Origin: Anaerolineae bacterium
GTDB taxonomy: Bacteria > Chloroflexota > Anaerolineae > Aggregatilineales > Phototrophicaceae
Assembly: GCA_016789005.1 (NCBI GenBank)
Contig: JAEURA010000098.1
Location: 1 to 43,941 of the forward strand
DNA length: 43,941 bases
Reading direction: 5' to 3'
Every line of letters begins with the position of its first letter. Position 1 is the stretch's first letter. The position numbers and the translations under genes are program-made. Below, piece after piece: positions 43,925 to 43,941 of this stretch. The notes under the pieces are model-generated. The model made no database searches, was not told the DNA's origin, and saw only the letters and a list, made by a program, of their open reading frames with translations.

Positions 43925-43941
43925 CAACGCTCTCGTAGGGG

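Overview
The window is high-GC bacterial chromosomal DNA, gene-dense on both strands. No rRNA, tRNA or CRISPR array was seen. Pro/Thr-rich linkers such as PTATFTPSPTALPTAT, the DUF1501/DUF1800 pair, sugar ABC transporters without an ATPase gene, and families of short GC-rich palindromic dispersed repeats suggest a Chloroflexota (Anaerolineae-like) organism. That assignment is an inference from style, not from a marker gene.

The outstanding feature is a complete diversity-generating retroelement (DGR) at about 6.1-12.1 kb. It has a DGR-type reverse transcriptase (6126-7238, minus), an Avd accessory protein (7216-7569, plus, i.e. inverted relative to everything else), a template repeat (TR, 7820-7941, minus) and a variable repeat (VR, 8221-8342) forming the last codons of a very large target gene (8213-12070, minus). 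TR and VR are 122 nt each and differ at 17 positions. All 17 are adenines in the TR (11 A-to-G, 6 A-to-T), which is the signature of adenine-specific mutagenic retrohoming. The target is a TIR - NACHT NTPase - FGE/C-type-lectin-fold protein, which looks like an NLR-like sensor with a hypervariable recognition surface. Its FGE domain is split by a 712-bp mobile-looking cassette encoding a DUF559 (Vsr/PD-(D/E)XK-like) nuclease domain. The cassette has 29-bp inverted ends and a 5-bp direct duplication, and its net size of 717 bp (239 codons) keeps the reading frame open.

Other regions, left to right. 0-6.1 kb: the end-truncated aldo/keto reductase, a secreted protein, Tat-exported DUF1501 and DUF1800 proteins, and a GT1 glycosyltransferase. 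12.1-15.4 kb: a lipoprotein and a two-component system (sensor kinase and OmpR-type regulator). 15.5-19.1 kb: a glutamine-synthetase-like ligase, an SDR and an aldehyde dehydrogenase, compatible with gamma-glutamylated amine catabolism. 19.3-21.1 kb: a GH88 unsaturated glucuronyl hydrolase overlapping an SDR. 21.2-26.4 kb: a second possible conflict-type protein (FVIMPF/deoxyribosyltransferase-like domain plus TPRs), an acetamidase/formamidase, a methyltransferase, a DinB protein and a divergent M19 dipeptidase. 26.5-35.1 kb: tyrosine phenol-lyase, a GH78 rhamnosidase and a CUT1 sugar transporter, transcribed away from a DeoR regulator across a shared promoter region. 35.2-39.3 kb: an alpha/beta hydrolase-like protein, an SRPBCC protein, a TPR membrane protein and a DUF4139-like protein. 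39.5-43.9 kb: a GH51 arabinofuranosidase facing uxaC-uxaE.

Together the metabolic genes point to use of plant cell-wall polysaccharides (rhamnose, arabinose, unsaturated uronides, galacturonate/glucuronate). The DGR locus is a separate, probably defensive or sensory, accessory module.
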